DNA from: Echinococcus granulosus
Taxonomy: Eukaryota > Platyhelminthes > Cestoda > Cyclophyllidea > Taeniidae
Length of the DNA stretch: 64,000 bases
Direction of reading: 5' to 3'
Assembly (NCBI RefSeq): GCF_000524195.1
Contig: NW_020170391.1
Span: 578,273 to 642,272 of the forward strand
Shown: positions 39,265-52,700 of the stretch, one piece after another
Numbering within the stretch: position 1 is the first letter of the stretch
Layout of the letters: every line of letters starts with the position of its first letter
The notes under the pieces: model-generated
What the model was told of the DNA's origin: nothing
Seen by the model: the letters and a program-made list of their open reading frames with translations, nothing else
Databases searched by the model: none
Position numbers and translations under genes: made by a program

Positions 39265-41084
39265 ATGCCTCGTTCCGACAGACAGGCGGAGGGTTATCGG
39301 ATTTTTATCGGTGGAGTTGATCCAAGGGTCGGTAAAGTCGAGTTAGAGCGAGAGTTTGATCGCTTTGGTACGATTGTTGATGTGTGGGTTGCTCGCAATC
39401 CTCCTGGTTTCGCTTTTATCGTCTACAAACACCTGGAAGATGCTGAGAAGGCCATTAGGCGTATGGATAGGAGGTTAGTTAGTTCCTTTTTGTAACTTGG
39501 TCTTTAGTAGTCCCTTCGGTTCACGACTGCGAGTTGAACACGCTGCCAATTCTCTCAAATACAAATTGGAGGGGTAAGCGTTACATCGTCGTTGATTCAA
39601 ATTTGGGAAGTCAGGGAATGCTTGGAAATACTGCTTTGAGGCCCTTTAATTGTGATAGTAGGTGGTGTGATACCTTCGCTTGTGGTGTTGGCTTAGCTTC
39701 TAAAGTTTTTGGTTATTTCTTACTGAGGAGATTACAGGGGGTACTTTATTCACTTTTTCTGTTAATTTGCGCTTTTCACGCAAATTCTTCGTATGGTCTT
39801 CGTGCCTACTTCTAACTACAATCGGCTCTTCGAACCCACGCACCTACTAGAAATATTCATCTAAGTCGATTCGCTCTTCGAAACTGTCGTCTCTCATCTC
39901 CATTCAAAAATGCGTTTCCTCTCCTCTTCATAATCTCAATATCGTCCATTTCCATCGCTTAACCTATTTCTCCGAATTAGGGATGGTGAGTTGATTAAAG
40001 CTTAATTCAAATCCCGGATGATTCTAGTGATGAAATTTCCATGAGTGGGTGTCGTCGAGTGAATTTATGTTTCTACAAGCAATCTAAACCGCATAACCTG
40101 ATGATTCGTTTTTAAAGCGGCTTGTCAGACCGATAGGAATTTTGGCTCAGCGCGCTGGATGCATATCGGTTCCTTTGCGGGTATAGTTGCATTTGCTGTC
40201 GGACAAGCTGTTACTTACGTGGAACTGCCAATGTTCACTTAGCTGGGTATTTGTATTTTGTACTCGTTTAGTCGTCGCCGATCCCGTAGCAGGAGCCGTA
40301 GACGTAGGAGTCCGTCATCCAGGCGTCGGAGAACCCCACCCCGCCGGCGTTCCATAAGTCGACGTCGTGACAGAAGGTATTTCGAACTTGAGGTATTAAT
40401 ATTCCAGAAGGAATTGTTTAGTACTTATTTGTGGACTCTTGTTTTTCCAGCGATAGCCGCAGGTATGGGCGGTCAGGTTCAAGAGACAGGCGGAGGTCCT
40501 GGCGCCGTCGGTCCAATTCGCGTTCGGTGTCTCGACGGTCACGAAGCGGTCGACGTTCGCGTGAGGATTCCCGTTCTCTTAAGCGCTCCAGAGACCGGTC
40601 GGGTTACTCGCCACGCCGGCGTTCAGTTTCTCGTGATCGTTCTGGGTCTAACTACATTTCGAGAGATCGATCAGGTTCGCGGGAGGCTTCTGACAGGAAG
40701 CGTGTTCGCGTGTCTGGCTCTCGTAGCCGGTCCATGTCTCGTCGTTCCCCTTCAAAGGGGTCCGCTGATAGGCGATCTAGATCAGTTTCTCGTAACAGTT
40801 CTCGAGATCGGTCTGGAAGTCCGGTGAATCGTGGTGAGAACGGAAATGGTTCGAGACACAGTGGAAGTAGGCATTCCTCTCGCTCCCGCTCTCAGTCAAG
40901 GTCGCGGTCTCACAGTCGTCGCAGCGGTGGTCGCACACCGTCGCGCTCTGGGTCGAATTCACCTCGTCGTGAGCAATCATCCGATGGTGGGTTGTCTTTA
41001 ATTCGTGAGATTACAAGTTCGCCTTTGTATATTTTACCATATTTTTATTCTCTAGGTGACGGAAGCGGAAACAAAAGTGAATAA
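39265..41084 (+). CDS. SR splicing factor (RRM plus RS domain), 5 exons
   Basis: Serine/arginine-rich pre-mRNA splicing factor. Exons 39265-39473, 39508-39573, 40272-40376, 40451-40986 and 41056-41084 give 314 residues. The N-terminal RRM (about residues 10-85) shows RNP2-like RIFIGGV and RNP1-like NPPGFAFIVY, and the exon 2 joint supplies GSRLRVEHA. The NPPGFAF motif is typical of the SRSF3/SRSF7 and Rsf1 group, but there is no zinc knuckle, so I do not choose an orthologue. From about residue 92 the protein is an RS domain (RRRSRSRSRRRRS, SRDRSGS repeats), the site of SRPK/CLK phosphorylation in this family. The last intron (40987-41055, 69 nt) is a multiple of three with no stop, so retention adds 23 residues with the same ending. 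Intron 1 is 34 nt. The upstream in-frame extension before 39265 lacks an ATG and is not used. Confidence 0.93.
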
Positions 41085-41085
41085 A
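41080..41085 (+). terminator. AATAAA overlapping the SR gene stop codon
   Basis: The hexamer spans the TAA stop (41082-41084). If used, cleavage would fall 10-30 nt after the coding sequence. No other hexamer lies close downstream, so a very short 3' UTR is possible. Confidence 0.35.
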
Positions 41086-42695
41086 TCGATGTCATTGTTT
41101 ACGTAAACCTCGCATTTTTATTCGAATCGACATTGAATTCTTGTTGTGTATTGCATATAGTTTTTATAAATCAATTACATCGTTCTCGGTCGGTATGCAT
41201 CGCATGTTGGCTTTTTTCCAGCTGCTGGGGTCGAGGTCCAGTGGATTCACCTTTCCTTAAAGCGTATTTGGGAGTGCTGATTTGGATTGGGGTTCGCGCT
41301 GTGCGAGCGGTGGTGGCTGCGTAGTTTCATTTTAGATTGGTTTTTATCAATGTCTCGCCTCGTGCTTGGTTTTTCAAATGATGCGGTTCGTGCGCATGTT
41401 GGCTGGTTTGCTGCTGCGGTGCAGGGTGGTTAGTCTTGTGGTGCTTGTAAGCGCGGGCTTGCCTTGGTCAGCATCTGCTCTGGAGCGTCTTACGGCTGCT
41501 CCATCTGTGGGCGGCTAATGCCGTGGAAACCATGGCTTAAGGTTCTGCCGAATACGAAACAAGGGTGGAGCAGGCATTGGCTGCTTTGAATCGTGGGTAC
41601 CGCGTATGAGGGGTCGCCGAGGTAAATTTCGAACAAATGGTGGCCTAATTAGATCAGAAAGTGGCATGTCTATGGAACTCGGTGAGTCTATAGGAGGAGA
41701 GGTTTTGCGGATGAGCGCGCACATCTTTTCGCCTCACCCGCGTCGCCGTGGCGTGAACGTGCATCAATGCACGGAAGAAACCCTCACCTGAATGATACGT
41801 GGTTCTTGGTGAAGGCTTTTCCTCCACAAATTGTTTAACCACAGTCAATCGTTCACCAACGGTGAGTGGGTGTTTTTACGTTCTCGGGTAAATCGCCTCT
41901 AGTTCCACTCTAGATTTTACAAAGGTTTAGTTATCCACGCTCATGCCACCCAGTCGTAGCCAAGTTGGTCGACTTGGAGCTCATTTATTCACGCTGTCAT
42001 GACGGCATCAACACGTGTCAAGTCTATCTAAGCAGCCTCGTAAGCATTTAGTTTTGAAATTCAACACGTCTGTTGCAAACCACACCAACTTCAAAGTTCC
42101 CTTGGAAAATCGCTTATTGTGGATTTAATGACATCTTGAGCTGGAGTGTTAGCTAGACAACTGCCACCTGGGTCGGGTGTCCATTTATGCAAGCGAATAT
42201 GGTTGACTTGGCAGGTGACCTTTATTTTGGCAAAACATGGCCTGTTCATTTGAATTGGATTTGAAATCATTAAAGTCAACACGGCACAGCGTCAAAAATG
42301 CTAAGAAACCATCTGAAACACTTTTTTCTATTGTGTAAAGTGCATATGGGACTGGTACCATTGCTTATTTTGCGGTTAATGGCGGTTGTAGACCAAAAAT
42401 TTAATTATCGCTTGAATTCACTAGCAAAACACGTTTTCACTGTAAAAATGACCCACCGTATCGCCAGCACCGAAAGAAGTGTAACAGTAATCTCTACCAG
42501 AAATTGTTTATGCTTCAGTGCCGTTACTTCGATTGATCTAACTGACCATTTGTGGAATAATCTTCGCTTGGAAGAACGACAGCACAATGATTATGCAGGT
42601 CTCCCCCTCTGTAAGAATTTTTTACGCATTAATTTAATTCCAGTAATCGTGCGGTGCACGCATAAGTGCCACGGCAATTGGTTGTCATGATTCAG
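41086..42695. other. Intergenic, SR gene to FoxD gene
   Basis: About 1.6 kb. Between 41200 and 41860 it is G/T- and GC-richer, with a short basic open frame at 41606-41791 (starts MRGRRGKFRTNGG) that has no match I recognise. It could be an extended SR 3' UTR. Nothing firm is supported. Confidence 0.4.
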
Positions 42696-42786
42696 CCAAT
42701 CAGAAGTGGCAAAAGTAGTTTCGTGCATATGGACGCACATGCACAAGTTGGGGGGGGGGGGGGGGGGGGGTCACGGTGTTATAAAT
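42696..42786 (+). promoter_or_regulatory. FoxD promoter: CCAAT box and TATA box
   Basis: CCAAT (42696-42700, in context CAGCCAATCAGAAG) and TATAAAT (42780-42786) are spaced about 80 bp apart, and the TATA lies 68 bp before the ATG. This is a classical arrangement for a TATA-dependent gene, with a leader of roughly 35-40 nt. A 21-G run sits between the boxes. Confidence 0.65.
42750..42770 (+). repeat. Uninterrupted run of 21 G
   Basis: The homopolymer lies between the CCAAT and TATA boxes of the FoxD gene. Such tracts can form quadruplexes and vary in length. The exact length in the assembly may be unreliable. Confidence 0.9.
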
Positions 42787-42853
42787 ATTCAGGAGCACGT
42801 TTGACATTTATTGTATTTTGAACCCTTCTCCAATCTAAGCTCTGTCCCACGCA

Positions 42854-43693
42854 ATGGTGACAAATGACATTTTCTCCACCTTAATGTTAAAGCAAATTGT
42901 TCGAAACGTCAACTTTAATCAGAACTTTGATGGTCTCTACGTGAGCAATATTTTATCAAACAGACATGTGATGCCTCAATTATTCCCCCAGACGAGTACT
43001 GCTCTAAATCTGCCTTCTGATTCAATCACGGATTTGACTGAGGAAGGGGTGATGTACAAATCAAGCTCAGACGATTCTGCTTCCATAAAGCCACCCTATT
43101 CGTACATAGCTCTAATCACAATGGCAATAATGCAATCACCGAATCAGCGCCTCACATTGTCAGGCATTTGTGACTTCATAATGCGTAGATTTCCATACTA
43201 TAGAGAGCGCTTTCCTGCATGGCAAAATTCAATCAGGCACAATCTTTCCCTCAACGACTGCTTCGTCAAAGTCCCCCGAGAACCCGGTAACAACGGCAAG
43301 GGTAATTACTGGACTCTCGATCCTAATTCAAAGGGGATGTTTGAGCACGGGAGCTTTCTGCGACGCAAAAAGCGGTATAAAAGGCACCACCAACGTTCTC
43401 TATGTGGAGTAGGAAGTAGAAGCGAAAGCTCATCACCAGCCATGCCTATGGCATTCGGCACTCCCATGCAATATCCCCAATCCCAAGTTAACCCTGATGA
43501 GACAAGACCATGGGCTGTAGATGCAGAACAGAGGAGTCTCTTCCCTACCATCTTCTATCCATCCGCCATGGAGTCCGATCCTTCTTCAGTTGTGAAGACG
43601 GTCACTAGTCTACGCTCGACAACTACACAAACCTCCGCATCCTCTCTCTCCTTCAGTATTGACTGGATACTCGGACCTTCCAACATAATGTAG
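42854..43693 (+). CDS. foxD: FoxD-like forkhead transcription factor, intronless
   Basis: Single-exon forkhead (winged-helix) transcription factor of 279 residues. The DNA-binding domain spans about residues 79-177: [36 protein letters not shown], recognition helix [20 protein letters not shown], and wing residues [13 protein letters not shown] and [12 protein letters not shown]. The closest class by memory is FoxD (KLTLSGICEFI, FLRRRKRFKR). FoxE and FoxQ are less likely. The last 13 residues start FSIDWILG, matching the eh1 motif (FxIxxIL) that recruits Groucho/TLE corepressors, so a repressor role is likely. The N-terminus and the region after the domain are not conserved. TATA and CCAAT boxes precede the ATG at good spacing. 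Confidence 0.9.
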   Translation: MVTNDIFSTLMLKQIVRNVNFNQNFDGLYVSNILSNRHVMPQLFPQTSTALNLPSDSITDLTEEGVMYKSSSDDSASIKPPYSYIALITMAIMQSPNQRLTLSGICDFIMRRFPYYRERFPAWQNSIRHNLSLNDCFVKVPREPGNNGKGNYWTLDPNSKGMFEHGSFLRRKKRYKRHHQRSLCGVGSRSESSSPAMPMAFGTPMQYPQSQVNPDETRPWAVDAEQRSLFPTIFYPSAMESDPSSVVKTVTSLRSTTTQTSASSLSFSIDWILGPSNIM

Positions 43694-43788
43694 TTCAATT
43701 GATTAGGCTGTACAAATGTGCATTATTTTTTTTACTCTTAGGCTTGAAGGGCCAGTTACTGAAGACTTTGTTTTGTCTTTTTATGCTC

Positions 43789-43794
43789 AATAAA
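43789..43794 (+). terminator. Poly(A) signal of the FoxD gene
   Basis: AATAAA lies about 95 nt after the stop and is followed by a T-rich stretch. Confidence 0.6.
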
Positions 43795-46700
43795 TTGTTT
43801 GAAATCTTTAGCATACATGAAATGGCCATAGATATTATGACCACATGGCCGAGAGAGCAAGGGAATTGAGGCGATGATGCCTGTGTGCATGATGGATTAC
43901 AAGCATTGACATCACCCTAATTTTATAATTGTTCTAAGCTCTTTGTACAAGTGAATCGAGTAAAGTCATCATAAATTGGATTTCTTTTTGAAGTGTTTAA
44001 GTGTTACGTGCCTTTCTTACATTGTATGAAGCTGATAAGTCCTACATTCAAAATGTCTTTAATTAGACTCTTAGGTAGGCTGGTAGCGTCACTTATGCAT
44101 GGCCTCTAAGTTTTATCCGTTCTTGTTGTTCGAGCATTGTTTGATTATCCTTAGTAGTTTGTACACTGGAATTTAATTTGATGAGAATGCCAATCCTTTG
44201 CATTTCACCGACTTGATACAGAATTTGATATTTTCAATTATTTACATATAATTTAACTTGGAACTTTCCTTCTACCTGAAGCCACAGTAACCTAAGGAAC
44301 CAACTCGATATAAAACCACTCAGCAAAAAGATGCATCAAGGAAAACAAACCCCAAGTACAAAGAGAGTATAATTCCACTTCGTTATTTAGATGTGTAAAT
44401 CGACAAAACAATCATAATAACCTAATTGCGAATAAATTGTCTTTGTTAATCACAAGGTTCTACCATGAAAGCTAAAGATTTTGAAATTGTGTCCACTTTT
44501 GGTCACAGAGGATGCAAGTCAGGATTCATACTTTTCCAAAGGCATTATATACCATACTCTTGTTGTGCATAAATGCTCTGTCAACAACAGTCAACCACAA
44601 ACGGCCTTGTTTGACTTCTGTGTAAATAAGTGTCTTAGATCTGACATTTGAATTTCAAAAAGAGATGAATACACCGATGCAAGAACAACACACAAGGAAA
44701 ATAAAACAGCAACACATTATTCTTGCTTGAATGACTGACCATGGTCAACCAATTTTACACAAACAAACTATCTGGAGAACAGGGGGAAAATGGAGTTGAT
44801 CTATGGGTGCACGATGTAATGAAAAGCAGAATGATTGAAGATCCCGGTTTTAGAGGGTTATCGAGATCACTGTGCCCTTTTATGAGTCGCTTCAAATATC
44901 GTAGTGTCACTTATCTAAGTGATTTTCTGAAATTATATTATTAATCCATTTCATGCACATGTATGTAGAAGAGACCTCTTGCGCTCATTGCTACTTCTTC
45001 CATCGCGCCCACCCTTGTAATTCTACACTACTTTTCCACATAGTCTTCTTACTTGTCCTCCCATCGAAAGCTGGGAGTCGTGTCTACTGGATAGTGAAAA
45101 AAAGTATAACCAGTCTTAAGCCATTTGCCATCAGAGAAAAACGATAATACGGACTAACAAGCGAGTCCTGAAAGTGTCTACCAGGCCGTAGATAAGGCGT
45201 CCTTCGAGTTGTGAGTGTTTACCTTAGTGGGTCATTGTTATTGTCGTAAGCTCACAAAAACAAGGCGCATGTGCATCATGACTTCCTGAGCGGTGCCGTC
45301 CGCGGTCTTCCGTTTCATTTGTGATGATAGGCGCATTCGTTTAAGATAAACGAATCAGGTCATCGCTGGATATTAATTCCTTTTACATGCATTGCACTGT
45401 CTTCTATGCACCTCAAGACGCGTGGACAGATAAACAGTGAGGCCTGATAACTGCTTCTTAAGATTTATGCTTTAGATTCTAGCAGCCTAGCATATACTGC
45501 GTTCAGATATATGAGAAATTAGACAAAATCAACTGGGTAAATTGATGCTTATCAAACCCACCTTTTAATTGATGTGTCTATGATCTCAAGCACGACTGAT
45601 AACCATCACCTACGGTTTCGGATGATTCATAGTTCGAGGATTGGACTTTCTGCATTTGCTGCTTTAAAAATACGAATAAAAACCTAAAGTCCAGTTTTTA
45701 CTACTCGATAGTATCCCTTCGAGTCTCACAAGTTGTGTTAAATGTGTAAGCATTCTCATCGTGGGAAATGGCATCTGACCTGGACCAAATTTACACATAA
45801 AATCGTATTAGGTTGTGTTTCAGGTTAGATGATAAATGAATATAGGTAAATATGATGACATAACTTTAACTTCATTTGTTTGATCTACATTAATGGTAAA
45901 ATCAAAGTAATGTATGCCATGCAGACATCAGTGTCACTTAGTAAGATGGCACCTCTCTTCCAGTTTTGGCGATATCGTCAAGGCGAAACGCAGCAAACTC
46001 ACATACAAATCGGCAACGCGAATGAATGCAACAGAAATAAGCAACATTTGAACGCGAGAAATCCTATACGAGGGTGTTAGGAGTTGAGTGAAATGAGTCC
46101 AGAGAAACTGACTTGAATGGATCACATTAATTTAATCTAGGGAGCACTGAAGTGAAACCTGTAAAACACAAATAATGAGGCAAGGTTGAAAGTAAACATC
46201 TCTAGGACCAAATTGAGTCCTAAAGAAAAACTCACAACTAGGTTGTATGAATTGTGCTTACTAGCTAAAAAAATCCGCAAATGATTTCGATTCCTTATTT
46301 TTGAAACTTATATGGCTCACTAACCATTGCTTATGGGGCGTGCTGGCACTTGGACCTATCAGCCAAGTTCACCTTTTGCTTTTGTTCTCGTTATTCCACT
46401 GTAGCCGTGATCCGTACTACAATTCATCACCGTAAATGATGCTAATTTTACTCGTTAAAGGAACATCTCCTTAAAACTGGTGGCAAATTGTCTTATGCTG
46501 CCGTATAAATTAAAGGCTATATTGCATTTCTAAATTTCATCAATTTTTTAGTCGTATTTGTTGCTCTTATTCACAAATTTCGGTTATTATTGAAATGCAA
46601 ACGATTTGGTTTCCTGAAGTTCCCATCATGACTTGTCATTAAGGGACCTGGTGACCAATTATTTAATGGTCTCGATAATCAACTCTTTGAAACATTAAAA

Positions 46701-49700
46701 TCCACACGCGAGTGAGGTCATGTATCTGTTTGTGCAATCAAGCAGCCTGTGAACCGATTCGAGGTGTCCATTTCAAGGAGAAGACATTTGCATGACCCCT
46801 ACTGGTCACCCCAGGGCGATGTCATAACGGCCACACGGACCTTAAAAACTAATAAACTTTTAGAATAGCAGGATAATCCAATCTCAAGCCTTTAACATAA
46901 AAGAAGTGTATTATTTTAGACCGTTGTTTCGATTTGAAAACAGTTCAAATGGTTATTTACTTAGTCTTCAATGTGGAAACCATGAACATTTTTACTTTAA
47001 CGGAATAGACAAATGAAGAGTTTTCAACACAAAGGCCCAAAGTGACTGCAAGGAATGAATAAGCTGAATTCTTTAGTCATAATTAAGGGCATGAATGAAT
47101 TTGTTGAGGCAAAGTTAGAAATCAGGATGGAGAGTGCAAATTACTGAATGGAAACACATTCAGCACCACCTATCACAAGCGGGAGCACACACAGAAATAA
47201 GTCGTTGATAGCAAACAATACTTCAACACGTAAGATATTCCTGAGTCCAAGTTTGCACCTTCCATTAGGTAACAAACCTTGGCACATTAAATAAACCAAA
47301 GTACTACAATTATTTATATCGGTCTAAACTTTAGTATTATGTAAAGAATAGTGAGTTTGCAACACTAAGTGGTACCACCTAGACGCCGAAGTATAGTTCA
47401 TCGGAGCAGCCTAAAAAATACTGGTAGATGGTTAAGCTATGAAAACTAAGAGTGGTATGCGTTTGAACTTGAATGGCGACTCAAAAGGCCCATGCGACTA
47501 TTTCCTAGTTGTAGAAATGAATCTCAACTAACGTATAGTCAGAAATTCTTGAGGTAACAAAACACAGGGATCACGCGAGCTGCCACACCTTCAGTGTACT
47601 CAGTTGGCGCTTACACAGCACACCAGCCTTGAAGACGGTTTGCTAAGTAGATCCTTCGTTTCTGTAACGCCCCTCACCCGAGCACTATGCTCAAATGCTA
47701 CACAAAGAACTTTTAGTGGGATAAAAGGACACGGGTGGCGGATATACAAGACGGGGACATGGTTATCCCTGTGGAACAAACAGGCTCTCATCAAAAAGAG
47801 AATTTGTTTAAGGAAGACAAGTGAGCAAATTTGAGCAAAGTTTTTTTAGTTTATTTTCTTTCTTAAATAATCTGCTTGAATTTTTGACACGTGTAACGAA
47901 TGTAGAAGTGTTTATTGACTTGTTGAGTTGAAAACACGGAGAGTGGAAATTTACCCATAAATGATCAGTCATTTGGTAGTACGTAGCTCCTTCGATGCAT
48001 TAAAAAAGGAAGCGTTTAATGCTTATGATGATGCGATCGCATAAAGATCCAAAAATAAGAAATCGCGAGCACCTGAACAAAGTCAGTTGATTGCTGCGCT
48101 TAAACGGTAGTAGCCCAAATATGAATGCCTGTCTCAGATGACTTGTACGCCGTTTACTGTGGTGCGGATGGCGTAATGGAATGCAAATAACCAACTTTGA
48201 GTTCCTCAAGACATGGGGTAAATTGGTGGTCCTACCGAATCCACTACCAATCACCGGAATTTTACAAGAAGACAGGCTTAATGCAGAAAATTTCGTCAAA
48301 GTCGTATTTCTTTTGAAACTTGAATACTGCGATGGGTGAGCGCCTAAGTTTTTGCCACAGCTTAGAACACGAAGGGATTTTAAACAACAACACATCTGCA
48401 TTAACGGAGGTTATTCTATAAACTATTCCATATTTTTCATTATTTATTGGGCTAAGAGAATTCCTGAAAGTATAAAGACAAGTGGGAATTACGCCGACCG
48501 TCTTGTCAGCTAAGAGTGAGAGTGATTTTGCCAAACTTTGACAAAAATACAAGTAAGTCCTACGACGTTGGTTCAAGTGTTTCACAAAATTTCTGTCGCA
48601 ATAAATGGAAGTAAAATGGATAATATTCACAGGCAGAAATTAGAATCACCTCTCCTTCTTTTAGATCCAGCTGAGGAAGAAGTGGTAATTTAGGTCAACT
48701 GAGAGACTCCCGTTCCTGCCATATAACTACTCTAAAGGACGTTATTTCAACAGTAAAAGAGCTCTACAAATACCATGACTGATATTAACATATGGTCCAT
48801 TTTTGCAGCATAGCAACAAGCAGAACCTGAAGTGCTAACGCTTCTTTTATGGTACTTCTGGTCTCTATGGCCAGTATTGTGGTGGTTTTATTATTGCCAC
48901 AGTTTGCAATTCATGAGGGCACCTGAGTGAATCAACAATGGAACACCGTCGTAGTAAAGCACTTCTATTGATATGCATTGTATCAATCGCCGTAGCCTGT
49001 CCTTCAAACAGGTGGGGGAATTTGACACTTTTAAATATAGGCAAAAATTTGTCATTTAAAAGCATTCCAAAAAAGTAAATAAAGGAGAAATTTCCACCCT
49101 TTAAATCACTACTAAATCTGTTTTGAAGGAGCAGAAACTATTCTGTAGAGTCGTATAAAGACTTTTGGGCAGCTCTGTTTTGTTGCATTCTTTCAGTAAG
49201 CAAAGTGTGTTAAATTATAATATTATTTCGACATTTTCCCACTGGGTATCATTTTACAAATGATCTACATTTCATACAGAAACCTAAATAGATCAACTAT
49301 TTATGACCTTGAAACAAAATAGTGCGAAATTGTAGTGCGGTGGAACTGACTTCTAAAAACCTAATTCAAATGACTAATGACAAAGAATCAAGACACTGCA
49401 ACCACTTTTATTGGTTTGTAAACATAAGTCCAAATTCAAATTCAACGAATTGTCACTAGTAACAAGTACCGATAGTTGCTATTGCAAATGAGCCTTTGCT
49501 CGCAAACGGCATTCGTGATTCTGAATGAGAGACCACCGGACAAAGTTTAATTTATCACCCACTAAACTAGGTAACGTTTTTTTGATTAATAATAGATTCC
49601 ATCTGCACTGTTTCTCCTTTCCTCCCCTTACTTCCAAGGTCTGAATCTGTGTTAGGTTAACTATCATGAAAATGCATCACTGAACTACAACCGGTTCATT

Positions 49701-52700
49701 ATAAGTCAAACAACCGGTCCCAATAGTACTCTTTTGGAGGTAAAATTGAAAGAAATCTGGTATTCCTACAGTTAAAGTTAATGCTTTAAAAGCAAATAGT
49801 TAGGTGCTGATGCTTTTTTGTGTTTTAGGTAGCTGAAAGTAGGAGAGGAGCAGGATTAAAGGTGACTCCAGGCTTGATTGCAGGTGAAGGCTAGTTACAA
49901 AGATGCGATGAAACAAGGGCTTACTTGAAGCCGTAAATGAGTGGCGCAATGGGTCAGACCACTCAGTTTGTATTTGAATGCTCTAAGGGGCACTAGAAAA
50001 TAAGCCCGTGCCTCCATTAAACATTTAAATACAGTATTGGGACTGACGCTTGTAAACGAAAATGTTGTTACCTTGTTGCGAATAATGTTTTGGAAAGGGA
50101 AGAAGCTTTTCAGCTCATTTGGATTTAAGAATGTGATTGAGGGGAATGGCCTAAAATCAGAAGTACTTGCATCACTCCGCTGTAACAAACAATGGATTTC
50201 TGCACAAAGCCACTCACTATCGGTAAGATCATGTGTCACACTGGGGTAATTTCCGATGTCACCCCATGCCATCTAGTCCATTGTCGATTATGCACACTGG
50301 TGTCTAAGAAATTCATAGTCACTTACGATGGCCTCCGCGTTCATGCTTGGCGAACTCGCCTACTTAAATACCAGCGACACACAGCAGAGGTAAGCTAAAT
50401 TTTTCATTTTCTAGCACCTGAACGAAATGAGTGAGCGAATGTAACGAACTTCTGGGTCTTGGCACTCAAATGTGCACGGGGTGATGAGCATCTGGTAGAA
50501 CAAATTTATTTGCCTCCTGGATATCGGGGTCTCTCACAAATTTCCCCGTCGTAAGATGGATACCGGCTTGCAGTAGAGTGATACATATGGAGATGTTTTA
50601 GGTCACGTACAGCTTGGATTTCGTCTGTGCAAACAAGGCATGGCGATTTATTGGAGAACTCTTTTAGAATAGTAGAGTTTTACGCGAAGGCATATTAAAT
50701 TAATTTCACTACCCGTAATGCTCACATTTAAGCGCTTTAGAAATGTGACCCAAAGCCGCAAAACTAAAGACAATTGGAACATGAAATGAAATGCATCACA
50801 AATGTGAAGAGGCCTTGATTGTCCATTTGAAGTGGTTAGATGATTGCCAAAATAAAAAGATAGTTTCTGATATCCTATGAAGCTGAGCGTGGTATTTTTT
50901 TGGACCAATTATTTGAACGCAGATTTTCTGACAAGTATTACTTATTTTTTTAACTGCAAACACAATGCATTCCGTGGAACCATAGAACTGTCATTGAATG
51001 CCAGGCAACTGCATTATGAACTAGTCTTTGCTTTTTTCTAATTGACGAGACTAACTTCAATTGCAAAGCTGGTAGTAATTAAGTGCTAAAACAATTGAGA
51101 TATCTTAAAATGAGTTTATGATTTCTAAAGAAATGCTGAATCTGTATGATTATTTGGGTGTAAAACCGGCTAAATCTAGATCTATGGGATTGCCATGTTG
51201 GTGCATTATGGAAGAGCATGACTTATCTAGAAAGCCTGATATCTCTTTTGCCTTCTTGTGGCAGTGCTTCAGAAATGCATCATCAGTGATTGACGTCAAA
51301 ATCTTTTTCTCACAAACAAACAGCGTGAATTTGTTCATTTATGGGAAACTGTTTGGGGACGAGGGTCTTAGCCATAATGAAATGCCACCCAATAGCTAGT
51401 GTCCTTAACTGAGCTCTCGAATGTAAAACAGCACACGCAAAATTAGTCCATGCGAAAAAATCCTACGAGGGAAGAAATATAAAAGACTATGCAAAGCTTT
51501 TTTATAGGTAGCTTGCATAGCTATTGTTGTGTAAAACTGGTGCATCTTCGTCTCCATCTGGATTGGCTCAGAGTGCAGTAACACCAAGAGAGGAGTTATA
51601 GATATGTTTCAACAGAAGATACAGTAGTGTAAATGGAGTAAATGGTCACTCGTAGGAGTGCGTAATCCACCAACCTAAACTCCGGTTGTTAGACCATCTT
51701 AATTGCTCATTGATTGATGTCTGAAGAGTTTCCACTACAATACCTCAAGAATGTGTTGCCAATTTCAACGAAATTGTACTGCTCCTTTTCCTTTACAAGT
51801 AGTTGATTGGTGTATTATCGCGAAGTTTACTTTCCCACGCAGTTAAAAGAATTTAACTCACTAAAATCGAGGTTAAGTCACATGTTGTGTTAAAAACTAG
51901 CACAACGCGTGTTTGCCTGAAAAAATTCTATTGTTTATCAAGACGCCGCGAGGTAATTTAGTCTGATTTTCAACTCTGTTGATGCACGCCCGTGCTACGC
52001 TTTGATGTAAGCAATTCAGGTTGTGACAAATTTAGTCCTAGATTTGAATGCCACTTAACCACACCATGAGGGAACGTGGTAAGGATACTGTTGAGTCAAC
52101 AAACGCACCAGGAAATTTTGTTTTCATCCCGGATTGTAGTAAAATTTGACATTTACCACTTGGTTTGACCCATTCCTTGTAATTTTATCTTGGGTGGAAC
52201 AATGTGAAAGAGAAGCAGCTTTTTCAGGACTACACCAAAGAAATCAGTTTCAACTTCTTTTATACACAAATTGTCAAAACGGTGAATGCTAATAACCATT
52301 GTAATTTTGGCAGATAAAGCCTTCAAGATTACAGTCGAGTCTGGATAAGCTTGAAAAACCTAGCCAGGTTAAAGACACACATATTTTTAATTGGAAATTA
52401 AGCAACGGAAATGATTTTTTATTGTCTTAGTAAATGGGAACCGGACCGGGACATTGCTTTCAGCCATTCAACAAAGTATTACGTAGAGCCTGATGGCAAC
52501 ATTACTTCCGCTCCAAAAGCAATCAGCGCCGTAACGAATAGCGCTATTGGGAAGGAAGTTGATTCGTTGTATGCCACATTATCTCCTTTATCTTTTCAAG
52601 CAATCGCCGAAATCCGTAACCAATCAAATAACTCTCTTTTCAACAGTTTTATCTGGATACACCATTAAGCAGCGGATGATTTCGATATAACAGACTGACA

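Noticed and set aside
41606..41791. Short basic frame MRGRRGKFRTNGG, plus strand
   Set aside because: No match recalled, and a GTGAGT inside could be a donor but no partner acceptor or frame was found. Left as intergenic or SR 3' UTR.
48000..48401. 133-codon open frame, minus strand
   Set aside because: No domain, no codon bias, no ATG in a good context and no splice framework. It overlaps another frame, so it is probably chance in a 10-kb desert.
49895..50272. 125-codon open frame, minus strand
   Set aside because: Low-complexity-free but motif-free, with short frames on the other strand. Nothing supports expression.
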